Below, one piece after another: positions 24,321 through 34,483 of a DNA stretch of 64,000 bases. Made by a program: the position numbers and the translations under genes. Origin of the DNA: Hyaloscypha bicolor E (taxonomy: Eukaryota > Ascomycota > Leotiomycetes > Helotiales > Hyaloscyphaceae); assembly GCF_002865645.1 (NCBI RefSeq), contig NW_020194518.1, forward strand, positions 2,045,463-2,109,462, read 5' to 3'. A model generated the notes under the pieces. That model was not told the DNA's origin. It was given only the letters and a program-made list of their open reading frames with translations, and made no database searches. Every line of letters starts with the position of its first letter. Position 1 is the first letter of the stretch.

Positions 24321-27300
24321 TATTTACCAGATTTATTTAAAGCCTATTTCCGAAAAGAATCTAGTTCTTATATATAATATTAAATTAATAAATTAAAACA
24401 AGTTAAGAAATATAAAGCTATTATATTACTAGCTTGGCCTATATAAAGTAAAATATATAAATTAACTAAAAGGATACTATATATTAGAAGAACTTAATAG
24501 TACTATACTCTAAAGAATATATATTGGAAATTAATTCAAGTAGTTTATTAAAAGAAATAGATTCTGATATTTCCCTAAAGACGAAATTAATAATAAGTAT
24601 ATATCTATAAATAAATATTTCAAAACAGATATAGAACTAGAAAAAGAAGTAGTTATAGAATACTATAAATAAAATAGTATTTAGGAAATTAAGAAAGCTA
24701 TTAGTATTATTATATATATTTTAGAATTATTAGAATTAGAAAGAATAAAATATATTTCTTTTATAAAAGACTAGAAAAAAACATTTATTAATAGGAACTT
24801 TTCTTAACCTAAAATAAAGCTTATTACCTTTAATTTCTTATATATCTTTTAAATTTTCCTTCCGATTATTATTTATAACCTTTAGAGAATATTATTATTA
24901 GACTATTATTCTAGAAATCGGATAAGCTTTATTATTATTTATTTCTTACTATTATCTAATTATTATTACTAGATAGTATTCTTAATATATAAAATTCTAT
25001 TATTAGATTTTAGAAATCGAATATAAAGAATTTCTTTTAGTATAAAAATAAATAAAGAATTAAGAGATTATCTTATAGATTCTTAATTCCGAACTATAGT
25101 AACGGATAGTAACTATATTTAGAATTGGGAAAAGAAGAGAAGAAAAAAGAGGGTCTTTTATATATGTTTTACTAAAATAGAAATCTTTTAGAAGCTTTAT
25201 TTATCTTTTTAACTAGCTATTCTTATGGCTTATACCGGTCTAAAGCTTAATTATAATATCTATAGATCTTAATTTTAACTTAAACTACTATTATAAGTTT
25301 CCTTATAATATCCAAATAAACTTCCTAATTAGGAGTTATATATAGACAAAATAGCTAAACTAGAAGTCCTATAAGAGGAAAGAGAAACCTTATTAAACTT
25401 AATAGTTATTTCCGAAAGTATTTAATAATATATAATTCTGGAAATCTATTAGATATTAGATAAACTAGATTTATTTATTTAAAGCCTATTTTATATTAGA
25501 AAACCTATTTCCTTTTTAATATAATTATAGCTATTCTTAAAACTTATACTAAAACTTAGTTAATATATTATATATTTCTATTTCTATATAAAAAGAACTT
25601 CTTTTATATAGAATTCATTCCCTAATTAAGATATCGTTTTATTACTAGAAACCGATTACTTCTTTAAAAAGCTAGTATAATTCACTAATTCTTGTTATTA
25701 ATCTATTTCTTACTATTAAATATTATCTAAATAATTCCTATATCCTTAATATTAATTCGGAATACCTAATCTTTCTATATTTTATATTAATTTTAATATT
25801 AATTATTTCAAACTTAATAATAATACTATAAACCTTATTTATATTATTTTATAGTTCTCTTTTCTATATATTCTAATGCCTTTAGTATTACCTTTATTAA
25901 TATAAATATTACTTTAAAGTCCCAAATAACTAAATAGTTTTATATTATTTAAAATTAATTCTAATAAGTATTAAATAAATGTAATTAGCTTTTAGAAGAG
26001 ATATAGATTAGTTTTAGAAGAAATAATACCTTATTCTAAGTTATTTCTTAATTCTACTATTCTAATTCCTTTTCTATTAATACTTATTTTATATTTTCCC
26101 TAATATCTTTAGTATATTTATATACTTTATCTTTTATATATTTCCTATATTATTTCCCTTCTTTTATACTATTTTTTGAGTTAATAGAAATATTTCTAAA
26201 TAAATAAAAGATCGGAATATACCTATATTATAAATTTTTTATTATTTTCTTTTATATTTCAATACTTTAAATACTATTACTATATCTATATTTCTATTAT
26301 ATTACCTTCTTATTTCCCTATTATTACTATTTAGTTTAATCTACCTTAATTATTTCCTTAATTATATTTCTTTAGATATATATATTTGTATTTTTTTCTA
26401 TAATAGAAGCCTAATTTTATATTTTACCTTCTATAATTATTTCTAATTTATAATTATATTATTTTAAATATATCTAATTATTATATCTATTTTCTCTATT
26501 ATATATACTACTATTTTAGCTTTATTTTCTTACTAGAAAGAAAGAAAAACTCGAATATATATAATATATTTATATAATTTAAGACTATTCTAATTTATTC
26601 TTTATTTTGAAATATATTTAAAAGAAATCCTTATAATCTCGAGAACCTTTAACTTTATAACCTATAACTATTATACTAATAATACTTTTATAACCTATTA
26701 AGAATAATAAAATAGCCAAAAAATAGATTCCTTAAGTTAGTAAAGTATAATAACTAGTTCTTATAAGCCGTAGTATTATTAAAAGCTTATAGATTAATAG
26801 TATTAAAATTCAGAGTATTAAAGGAGCTTAGGCAGTTATAGAAAGCCTACTAATATTAGAAAAAATAGCTATAATTACCGAATTTAATACAAATGTCCTA
26901 GATAAGCTAAGTAATATATATAATAAGCTCTTGAAATAGAAAACCTTTATTAGAGACAGAACTAAACTAGGATTAACTAAAAAAGAGCTAAAGAATTACT
27001 AAGCCAATAATAAGAAATTTGAGAATATTATTAAAGGCATTTCTAAAGGCAGATAAAAGAAGCTTAATAAGATTAAAACTATAGTAAATAGTCTTAATAC
27101 TAAGGATTAAAATGGAATTATACTATATAATAAAGCTTTTGGCTAATATATTAATAATATCTATAATAATTTTGGTAAGAATATCTATAAGAAGTTATAC
27201 TTTCTCTTTAAGACAAAAGCTTTAATATATAAAGCTATTTAGTTAATTAATAAAGCTACTTTAAAATATATTAAGAATAAGAAATATTAGAATACTAGTA

Positions 27301-28310
27301 TATTTACTAAATCAGATATTACTAAGGTATTTAAATATACTAAAGCTATTTCGGAATATAGAGAATTAGAGTTTAAGCTACTATTAGCTAATAACCTTAA
27401 AGCTAGATAGTATATCTTTAATACTTCCGGAATTCTAATTAAGGGAGTTTATAGTAATAAGCCTTTTCCTGCTTTCCGAGATAAGCCTAAAGAATAGGCC
27501 CCTATTATAATTTCAGCTTTAACTCAACCGGATCTAGTTGAGAAAAATAGAGCTAATTTGGTAAAGCCTAGTAAGAAAACTACTAGTAAAGCTAGCAGAA
27601 CTAGTATAACTAGATAAGAAGAACCTGGCAAGAATAGAAAGTAAACTAAGCCTAAGACTCCTAATAAATAGTAGAGATCTAAATATTAGACTAAGTATAA
27701 AGTTAGTAAAATAGTAGAAAGCAAGAAGAAGCCCTCTATACTAAAGGGAAAGATACTATCTAAAAAGACTCTCTTAACTATACCCAGAACCAAGAAGTAG
27801 AAGACTAGGAATATTAAGTCTAGAGAACTTAATAAAGGTATTTAGTATACCTATAAGATATTAGCTAAATAGAAATTAATACTTGCTTAGTAGGATAAGT
27901 ATACCTTTAAGGAGATATATAGTAGTATTATAAAACCTATTTTTAAATAAGAATATTATAGGATTAATAATAGATTCCTTAAAGCTCCTTATATAGTATA
28001 TACTTAATAACTTACTAATACTCTCTTTATTAATATATAAGAAATTAAGGATACTCTAAAGGTAATTACTAAGATCTATAAAGTTACTAAAGGCAAGAAG
28101 TATATTTCTGTTACTTGAATAGATAAAGAGATACAAGATTTCTTTTTTAAGAACTAGGAAATTAAAAAGTATAAATATAAGTATTATATTTCCGATTAAT
28201 TCTATTCTAATCTATAACTCCAATTTAATACTATAGTCTCTATTCCTGAGTCTAGTACTACTAATCTGGATACTAATAGCTATATTTATAAGAAGAATTA
28301 CCTGAAATAG

Positions 28311-28690
28311 TGTGAGGCACGTAATAGCAGGGTGATGCACAAGTAGTCAAGGCAAGTAAGCTGCGGGGTGACGCTTGCAAGTGTAACTGATTCCAAGAAT
28401 TGATTCCAACAAGAGACTAATCGATGCCCCTTCCAAAGCTAGGAGCGTCTCCCTATATATTCCCTAGTGCTTAGCCAGGCATGCGAAGCCCTTTACTTAA
28501 TTAGGAAATCCCATGCGATCCATACGATTCCGATCGCAAGCTGTACCCAAAATAGGAAACTAGATCCACGACATCTGACACCTGTCCATGCGCCATCACG
28601 TGTGCCCATCACACTTATAGTAATTAAAAAAGAAAAAATAAGAAAATAAGAAAATAAAAAGGGAAAAGAGAAAGAGATTTCTAAAGAAAA
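28311..28690. other. GC-balanced stretch at isochore edge, possible LTR
   Basis: Composition changes abruptly at 28311, where TGTGAGGCACGTAATAGC begins. A TG start directly after a RIP-mutated coding-like frame would suit a 3' LTR ending near 28579 (CATCTGACA). No second copy and no target duplication were found. 28625-28680 is a purine-rich run. No gene is supported. Confidence 0.25.
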
Positions 28691-29294
28691 AAACTATTAA
28701 GATAAAGTAATATTATAATAATAGTAAAGAGCTTGAATTAAGCTATTTGCCAGGCTAAGGAAATACTAGCCATAAAGATTCTCAGAAGAGATAGGCAGAA
28801 GTGAATCAAGTACTAGGTTAATAAATTACCAGGTCAAATTCATATTATATAGGAATATAAGAGATTTCTAGAATTCCGATAAATTCCAGAATAGAAGCAT
28901 AAAGCTCGTAGAAGCTTGGGAGCGAGGCTAAATACTCCTTAGTACTATAATTAAGCGAAATGTATATTTGAGGCTCAAGCAAATTTCCTTCTTATGGCCA
29001 TATGCTAAGTCACGTGCAATAGCACCACGTAACTGGTACTATATAATAAAAACTAGTTTGTTATTTTAGATTTAGACTAATTTTATATTCTTATATATGC
29101 TTTATAGATTTTATTTATATCTTATTAATATAGCTACTAGTTATTTAATAATCTTTAAAAATGCCTAAGAAAGTATATTTTTATATTATTATATAATAAT
29201 TATAGTTAATTATAATTAATTATAATAAAAATCAAGCTAATTAAATCATACTTGATTATAATTAATTAGCCTTAATTATTTTTTGACACACTAG
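28690..29294. mobile_element. RIP-mutated transposon remnant, hAT-like right end
   Basis: The left part matches the repeat at 5655-5830. 29050-29160 matches the interior of the hAT-like element at about 42460-42540 (shared words TTTATATCTTATTAATATAG and TAGTTATTTAATAATCTTT). The right end, TTTTTTGACACACTA at about 29280-29294, is the terminal sequence of that element with its final G altered. The left terminus was not located. Confidence 0.5.
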
Positions 29295-29351
29295 CTTAAA
29301 TAATATGCTAAGCTATTTCCTCAACTTTAATAGAAGCTTGGATAATGGTCT

Positions 29352-30083
29352 TTATTCAGCTCGAACTTCCACGCTGCTTGCCTCCACTTCTATGCTTCTT
29401 GCCTTCTTGATATTCAGCCCATTAAGTGTATTCACACCATAGTAAGATTACCAGACAAGATTTTTTTGGAAACTCATCTTCCAATGACTGAATCCCCTCA
29501 GTGTCAAACGTAGTTTGAGCACCATTATACGTAATTAGCAACTGCGACATCGAAATCTATTAGCACTACCCGACGGTCCTTATTTCCCACTCTTTCGAGC
29601 GTCTCCCATCAACAGCATGACAGACTCCAGGAGTCGTAAGTAATGTGGACCTGGTGAGGCGAAGGTGATGTGGAATTCTTCTTCTGGCTTGAGCTCTCCA
29701 AGTAGACTGAATAGGGTGCAGTGCACTTCCGGGGGTTTAATCATCTTGGAGTACCAGGCTAAGCTCTCTTTGAGATCGACTCAAAAGCAGCTTTGCATCA
29801 CTCTGATGTCTCTATGGCCAAGTACTAACCAACCAGTTAGGCGAGTTACTTTCAAATTCTTCGGTCCGTAGGGAAATCGAGACTCAGTAGCGTAATTGCA
29901 GATAGTAGAGGCATTGCCTTTGAGGAAGTCTCAGAAGAATGGGGAGGTATGATTGAGGTTGAGGAAAGAATTCAGCGGAACTTCGGTGATGGCTTTGAAG
30001 AGGAGCTCTTGGGGAGGGGAGTGAAAGGCGATCCATGGGTTGAGAGGTGAAGTCAACGCATCGAAGGTGGAAGAACTATCCAT
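29352..30083 (-). pseudogene. Broken F-box-like paralog (copy D)
   Basis: The start MDSSSTFDALTSP at 30083 leads into SPPQELLFKAITEVPLNSFL, NHTSPFF, an in-frame TGA, DFLKGNASTICNYATESRF and GWLV. These align with the N-terminal blocks of the intact copies. Further along come FSLLGELK and the family signature SPGPHYLRLLESVMLL (about 29600-29720), then several stops, and finally YYGVNTLNGLNIKKA ending near 29352. At least one nonsense change and several frameshifts are visible. It is adjacent to the intact copy E at 30525 and in the same orientation, so the pair probably arose by tandem duplication. Confidence 0.7.
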
Positions 30084-30524
30084 TTACAAACCGTGGTATG
30101 CCGATGTGGAGACCATTGTGTCAAAGGTTGTGTGGTATTGCTGTTGTAGATAGGGGTTGATGGGGAGTCTGTTGGTAGTTGGAGACATGGGTTCAAAGCT
30201 GATGAAGTAAGATCAAAGTCAGTCCTAGTACTGCGGTATGGCAAGAAAGGAACAATTTGGACCCTTGGGAAGTTCAAGCTTATGGGAAAGAAGAGTGAAC
30301 TGGAGACTCCAGAGATTAGCGCACACAATTTGCAAGGATTGGAACGCTGCTTCGAGCTTCATTTTGCCCCGAAAACGCCTTTCATTTCTACCCCTCGAGA
30401 AAAAATTGAGATACATCCCTTTAGCTATCTCGTTAGGTTTGCATTTCCATTCCTGGTTCCTTTCCCAAATCCGCAATATCCTCCCGCACTATTCCAGGTT
30501 TATGTCTCCCATCATGACCGCAAG

Positions 30525-31256
30525 TCATGCTTCCCACATGAAGCACTGAGCCTCTCCCTTGTTGTAAATCATCAGTTTGTCCACGCCGTAGTACCACATG
30601 ATCCCTCTTGGTACCTTGGTTGCAGTTGCAATCCTCTTTCTTCTCGACAATCTTTCATCCATGACCTTCCCAAAGAAATGATTAAACTTGTTCATAAACG
30701 CCGGAAAATCACGTAAATAGAGCTTGATTCCCATATCCCCTTTCCCTACCCTAAATAGTTTCATGCAGGACAGACAGGGTGCACCGGCCTTGTGATTCCC
30801 ACCACAAAGTTGCAAGATCTGGCTTTCAAGAAAGTGGACGTATTGTGGACCTGGATCAGTAATTCTGATGCAAGTTTCCCAGTTCTCGGCACATCCAGGA
30901 AAGGGGATTTGGCCGAGAAGACCGTGACGTTGGACCATGCGGCCCTTTTCTTCAAGCCATCGCAGATAAGAGTAAGTTCTCTGCATGTAGCTGACTTCCT
31001 CCGATTCAAGCTCTTCCATTGTAGGAAGCAGCCAACCATCCACCATCTCAGACTTGAGGTATTCAGCAGCTACGGAATGTTGAGACCGGATAATCTCGTT
31101 GCAAGGGCGGGCGGCGTTGGTCTTGATGAAATCTCGAAGGATTCGTGACGTGTGCGTGATGTCGAGGTATGACGAGATGGGGACCTCGGCGATGACCTTG
31201 GCCAGGAGCTCGGTGGGAAGGGAGGTGAGGTAATCGCGGTCTTGAGAAGTAGACAT
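30525..31256 (-). CDS. F-box-like family protein, intact (copy E)
   Basis: Intronless frame of 243 residues. The N-terminal F-box-like segment DYLTSLPTELLAKVIAEVP is followed by SSYLDITHTSRILRDFIKTN, AARPCNEIIRS and GWLLPTMEELESEE. The middle has TDPGPQYVHFLESQILQL and a CLSC pair (a CxxC motif after AGAP, possibly metal-binding). The C-terminus has FPAFMNKFNHFFGKVMDE and PRGIMWYYGVDKLMIYNKGE. Same family as 1766-2563, with a shared block order but strong divergence between copies. The molecular role is unknown; substrate recruitment to an SCF ligase is the default inference for an F-box. Upstream frames at 31063-31617 lie in its promoter and leader and are not genes. Confidence 0.75.
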   Translation of the reverse strand: MSTSQDRDYLTSLPTELLAKVIAEVPISSYLDITHTSRILRDFIKTNAARPCNEIIRSQHSVAAEYLKSEMVDGWLLPTMEELESEEVSYMQRTYSYLRWLEEKGRMVQRHGLLGQIPFPGCAENWETCIRITDPGPQYVHFLESQILQLCGGNHKAGAPCLSCMKLFRVGKGDMGIKLYLRDFPAFMNKFNHFFGKVMDERLSRRKRIATATKVPRGIMWYYGVDKLMIYNKGEAQCFMWEA

Positions 31257-33174
31257 ATTCGGACTTTGTGGATAGATTCGTGCCGTTGTGATGCTGTGCT
31301 TTCAATTCTGAGAAATTCGTCGACGAGGGAGAGGAGAAAGAGTCGTGTTGAGGGCTTGACAGGGAAGAGCGTTGGTATCGGAGTCGGAGACGAGGATCGA
31401 TGGTGAAGTTGGGGAGGAAGAGGCTGTGGTCGCACCGCTCGTTGACTATCGCCGCTGTGTGCTTGGGTCTGAAGAGGTTGTGTGGTGTTATTTTGAGGAA
31501 AGGCATCCACGCCTCGTTTAGGCTTGATGGAATTGACAGTGAGAAGGTTACGGCGAGGCTGAACTGAGTTCGAGGTGAATTGTGATGCTCGTCCGAGTCT
31601 AGCTCGTTACATGACAAGAACAGAAAGGATATATTTCCACCCTGTGGGGTAGCTTTCCTTCAGCATTCAGCATGCCCAACTGCAGTCAAGTTTCCAAGTC
31701 CTTCGCTCCATGTTTCTCGAAGCAATTCGATTGTTCGATTGGGGGTTTTTTTCATTATGAGATTGACGGATGATCACATGGTTCGGATAAGGCCCATTAA
31801 GCCATTTCGTGACGATGCGTTGTGTTTTCGCATGATAAAAATCCACATACTTCCTCTTTACGAAAGGTTCAATTACGGGTTGCAATTGATGCTGTAGCTC
31901 TTCGTGGATCTCACTGAGCGCCGTTGAATCTGAATCGAGACGCAAGGCAACTGGCTGTGAGTGGGAAGCCCATGTAAAAGGCTCCCCAACACGAACTTAG
32001 AAAGGATGATGCTGAAGAGCAACTGGTTTGACTATCTCCTGATAGCTTGAAAGAAATTCTCCAGGAAGTCCCGAAAACATCGCCCTCTGGTTCCATTGTG
32101 TCCCGCCAGCAACCTACAAGCGACGAAGTGCAGTGATAGCAAGAGGGACCGCCGATTGCTGCTCAAGGAGGAGGGCGTTGTAAAAGCGGCTAATTTCGAA
32201 TAATGGGCGGAAGCTCATAGTAATCAGTCACACGGAGCACAGTTCCGAGATAGGGTTGACATTGAGCTCATATCCAGAGTTAACGATTTGTATCGATACG
32301 GCGAGCAGAGAACGAAGAGATCTCGCGACGAAATATCTACCAAGGGCCAATGGCTTTGATATCAGAACACTTCAGGCAAAGGACAAGATTGATGGTTTAG
32401 GGAGAGGAATGACGGAGATATATGGAGATGCGATGTTGTCAACCAGTGGATGACTAACCTCGTAACCAATACGCTAAGCCTTATTTAAACATTAGATCGA
32501 GCTCTTGTAACTCCTAACTTCACAGACTACTTTAGATAGACAATTAACTCGGATTTTCAGACGTTGGTCAATAATTACTATTTAATACTCTGACAAACAG
32601 ATTGTGTTCTCTGTTCTGTGTTTAAACCCGGCTTTGGGGTTTGAAGCAGTTGACCGTTCGGGCGGCCTGGTTGCCAGAGGTAGGGTTTTCTGGGGTAGAT
32701 TCCTAGGGCAGCGTAAGGAAAATGGAGGTTGACAAAATAGAAAGGCTTGCATATGTCCCATATGGATAAACTCACTGAGTCCTTGAGGACATCTTTGGAC
32801 AGGAGTGAGAAGTCGTCAAGGCGAAGAGGGGAACGATATGAGGTGCAACATGACAGCCAAATTGTGGCCGAACAAGCATCACCAAGAAATCGCCAGGGAA
32901 TAAGGGTTAAAATTACTTGTGATTTTCATCTATGTATATCTCGTTCTGCAATTGCGGGTATTACCGCCATACCAAGTTCTGAATCAATCGATGGGAGACA
33001 TCCATCCTATCTCTGAGCCCATTAGTCTGACAATATCACGCAATGAACTTCAGCTCCATGGCGGCGAAAGACATGTGATAACTACTCCATATAAAGCAGA
33101 GACATATGCATCTCATAATGCTCCAAAATTTCACCCATAATTCTCGTTGCCTGGTTCATCATCGCCCTATCGAT
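31257..33174. other. Intergenic; possible fragment of an unrecognised gene at 31670-32230
   Basis: On the minus strand, MSFRPLFEISRFYNALLLEQ (near 32220), LPGEFLSSYQEIVKPVALQH (near 32040) and a frame at 31945-31667 with SEIHEELQHQLQPVIEPFVK look protein-like but lie in different frames without clean splice sites. They could be exons of a decayed gene. The remainder (32240-33170) shows no gene. Confidence 0.3.
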
Positions 33175-33879
33175 TCAGACGTATTGCCAGGCGCCATATG
33201 GAGCTGGGGATGACAAGTATGTTGCCGTGAGACCATCCACAGGGACACCGCCATCACAGTTCGTCAGGTTGAAAGCTGGTGTCTTAGCGTAGAGTTGATA
33301 CGAAACCGTGACATTCGGACCGGAAGGCTTGGTCGGGCAAGCCAAGATACCTTCTGCTCGGCATCAGCCTTCCTGAATTGCGAATTGAATTGGAGATACG
33401 CACCACTCGATCCATCAGGAGACTTCCAATTGATGACAGTGCGAGGAGTAGAGCAGTCGGACATGTAAGTCAGGTTGAAGAAGCCGCCAATGTAAGCGCC
33501 AGTTGGGACCACAGCGGAGTGAGCTTGAGTGAATCCCAAGGCACCATTGACATTAACGTAGATTTGCTGACCGCCGGGGACCTCGACCTGCGTAGGGATC
33601 AGCGCAGGGAATGACAAGAGGAAGGAATTTGCTTGCATCCAGGGCACTGAAGCCGGCAATGATGATAGTCTGAGCTGTAGCATCCGGGCAATTCGCACCG
33701 ACGATGGAGGGACAGTAGGTTGATGGGGAGCCGCCGACCCAGAAGGCTTGACCAGCTGCGTTGATGGGCTGCCCGTCAACCCAACTGTCGGGGAGAGAGG
33801 CGTTGGCCATGAAGATATCAGCCGATGTGGTGCCAATGAAGGCGATGAGGAGTGAGAGAAAGGGGGCGAAGGGGGGCAT
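33175..33879 (-). CDS. Small secreted Cys-containing protein
   Basis: Three exons, 33879-33637, 33587-33404 and 33353-33175, give 201 residues. The start MPPFAPFLSLLIAFIGTTSA is a typical signal peptide cleaved before DIFMANAS. An upstream in-frame ATG at 33903 would put MELKISSN in front and spoil it. The mature protein has VDGQPINAAGQAFWVGGSP, YCPSIVGANCP, VEVPGGQQIYV, ALGFTQAHSA, GILACPTKPSG and FNLTNCDG, ending YGAWQYV. It resembles a widespread family of fungal secreted proteins sometimes annotated as IgE-binding or cell-wall proteins. I do not give a firmer name. Intron 1 (49 bp) starts with GC (GCAAGC...GCAG), a rarer but valid GC-AG intron. Intron 2 is GT-AG. Both are needed to keep the conserved blocks in frame. 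Confidence 0.8.
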
Positions 33880-34483
33880 ATTGCTTGATATCTTGAGTTC
33901 CAATGAGGGATGTGCTTTGATGTTCGCAAATGCTTCCGAGACGGTTGTTGTGATGAGAATATGGAGGCGTAGAGTAGAGAAGGGGGCTGCGAGGAGGAGT
34001 GTGAGAAGCGCAAGGGTGGTTCGCTTTCAAGTAAGAAAGGGCAAGGCTGGGCGGGCGCCTTCCATCTATGATGCATCCCGTCTTTAGGGCCCAAACTCCT
34101 TGCCGACATGGGTGAATCGTCCTATTTGCTACTTCCATTCGAGAGACAGGGGAATTCGACGAATGAATCTTAGATTTCAAGGAAACTTGGGGAGATCTGG
34201 AATTAGGCCCGTGATACATGCTGCCGCGACAGGGGTCGAAGCGATCAAGATGCCATTCAGCAAGAGATTGGCTCCCCTGAATTGCTGCACTAACCAATCA
34301 TATGCCTTGAACCAGATATGTCACGTTTTGACCGATATTCCGGGGGGGGGGGGGGGCTGTTCAAAGACACTTGTCAGATGACCATTCACCCACAAGGAGA
34401 GTGCATTAAAAGTACACATGCTGCATGCACTATACTTGCCACAGCAGCAGGGAAAGATTATAGGGAGACCATATCCGGTATTG
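33880..34483. promoter_or_regulatory. Upstream region of the secreted protein gene, with G15 run
   Basis: It separates two minus-strand genes. It contains a run of 15 G at 34342-34356. No defined promoter motif can be asserted. Confidence 0.35.

Larger units (their letters stand above)
12380..28310. other. AT-rich RIP-mutated isochore 1
   Basis: About 16 kb with almost no CpA or TpG dinucleotides and very frequent TpA. For example, 20041-20100 contains no CA and no TG, while CpG-containing words such as TCCGGAA persist. All six frames are broken every few tens of codons. Recognisable contents are listed separately: tandem arrays, one LTR, a fold-back insertion and a Ty3/gypsy polyprotein. 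The parts 12.9-14.7, 24.6-26.6 and 26.8-28.3 kb are also transposon-like. The last reads as a Lys-rich protein in a single much-interrupted frame, and the middle one is T-rich as if coded on the minus strand. I cannot assign them to families. Confidence 0.9.

Noticed and set aside
28311..28579. A definite copia-type LTR
   Set aside because: TG start and CA end can be proposed but there is no second copy, primer site or target duplication; kept only as a low-confidence note.
30238..30716. Plus-strand frames of 103 and 144 codons
   Set aside because: Antisense to, or in the 3' flank of, the F-box-like copy E, without domains or splice support.
31063..31617. Two overlapping minus-strand frames upstream of the intact F-box-like copy E
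   Set aside because: Ser/Pro-rich low-complexity sequence in the promoter and leader, overlapping the start of copy E; no domain.
33264..34109. Long minus-strand frame of 281 codons
   Set aside because: It is an artefact of reading through the introns of the secreted protein gene; the upstream half has no homology-like blocks and lacks the signal peptide, which is in another frame.
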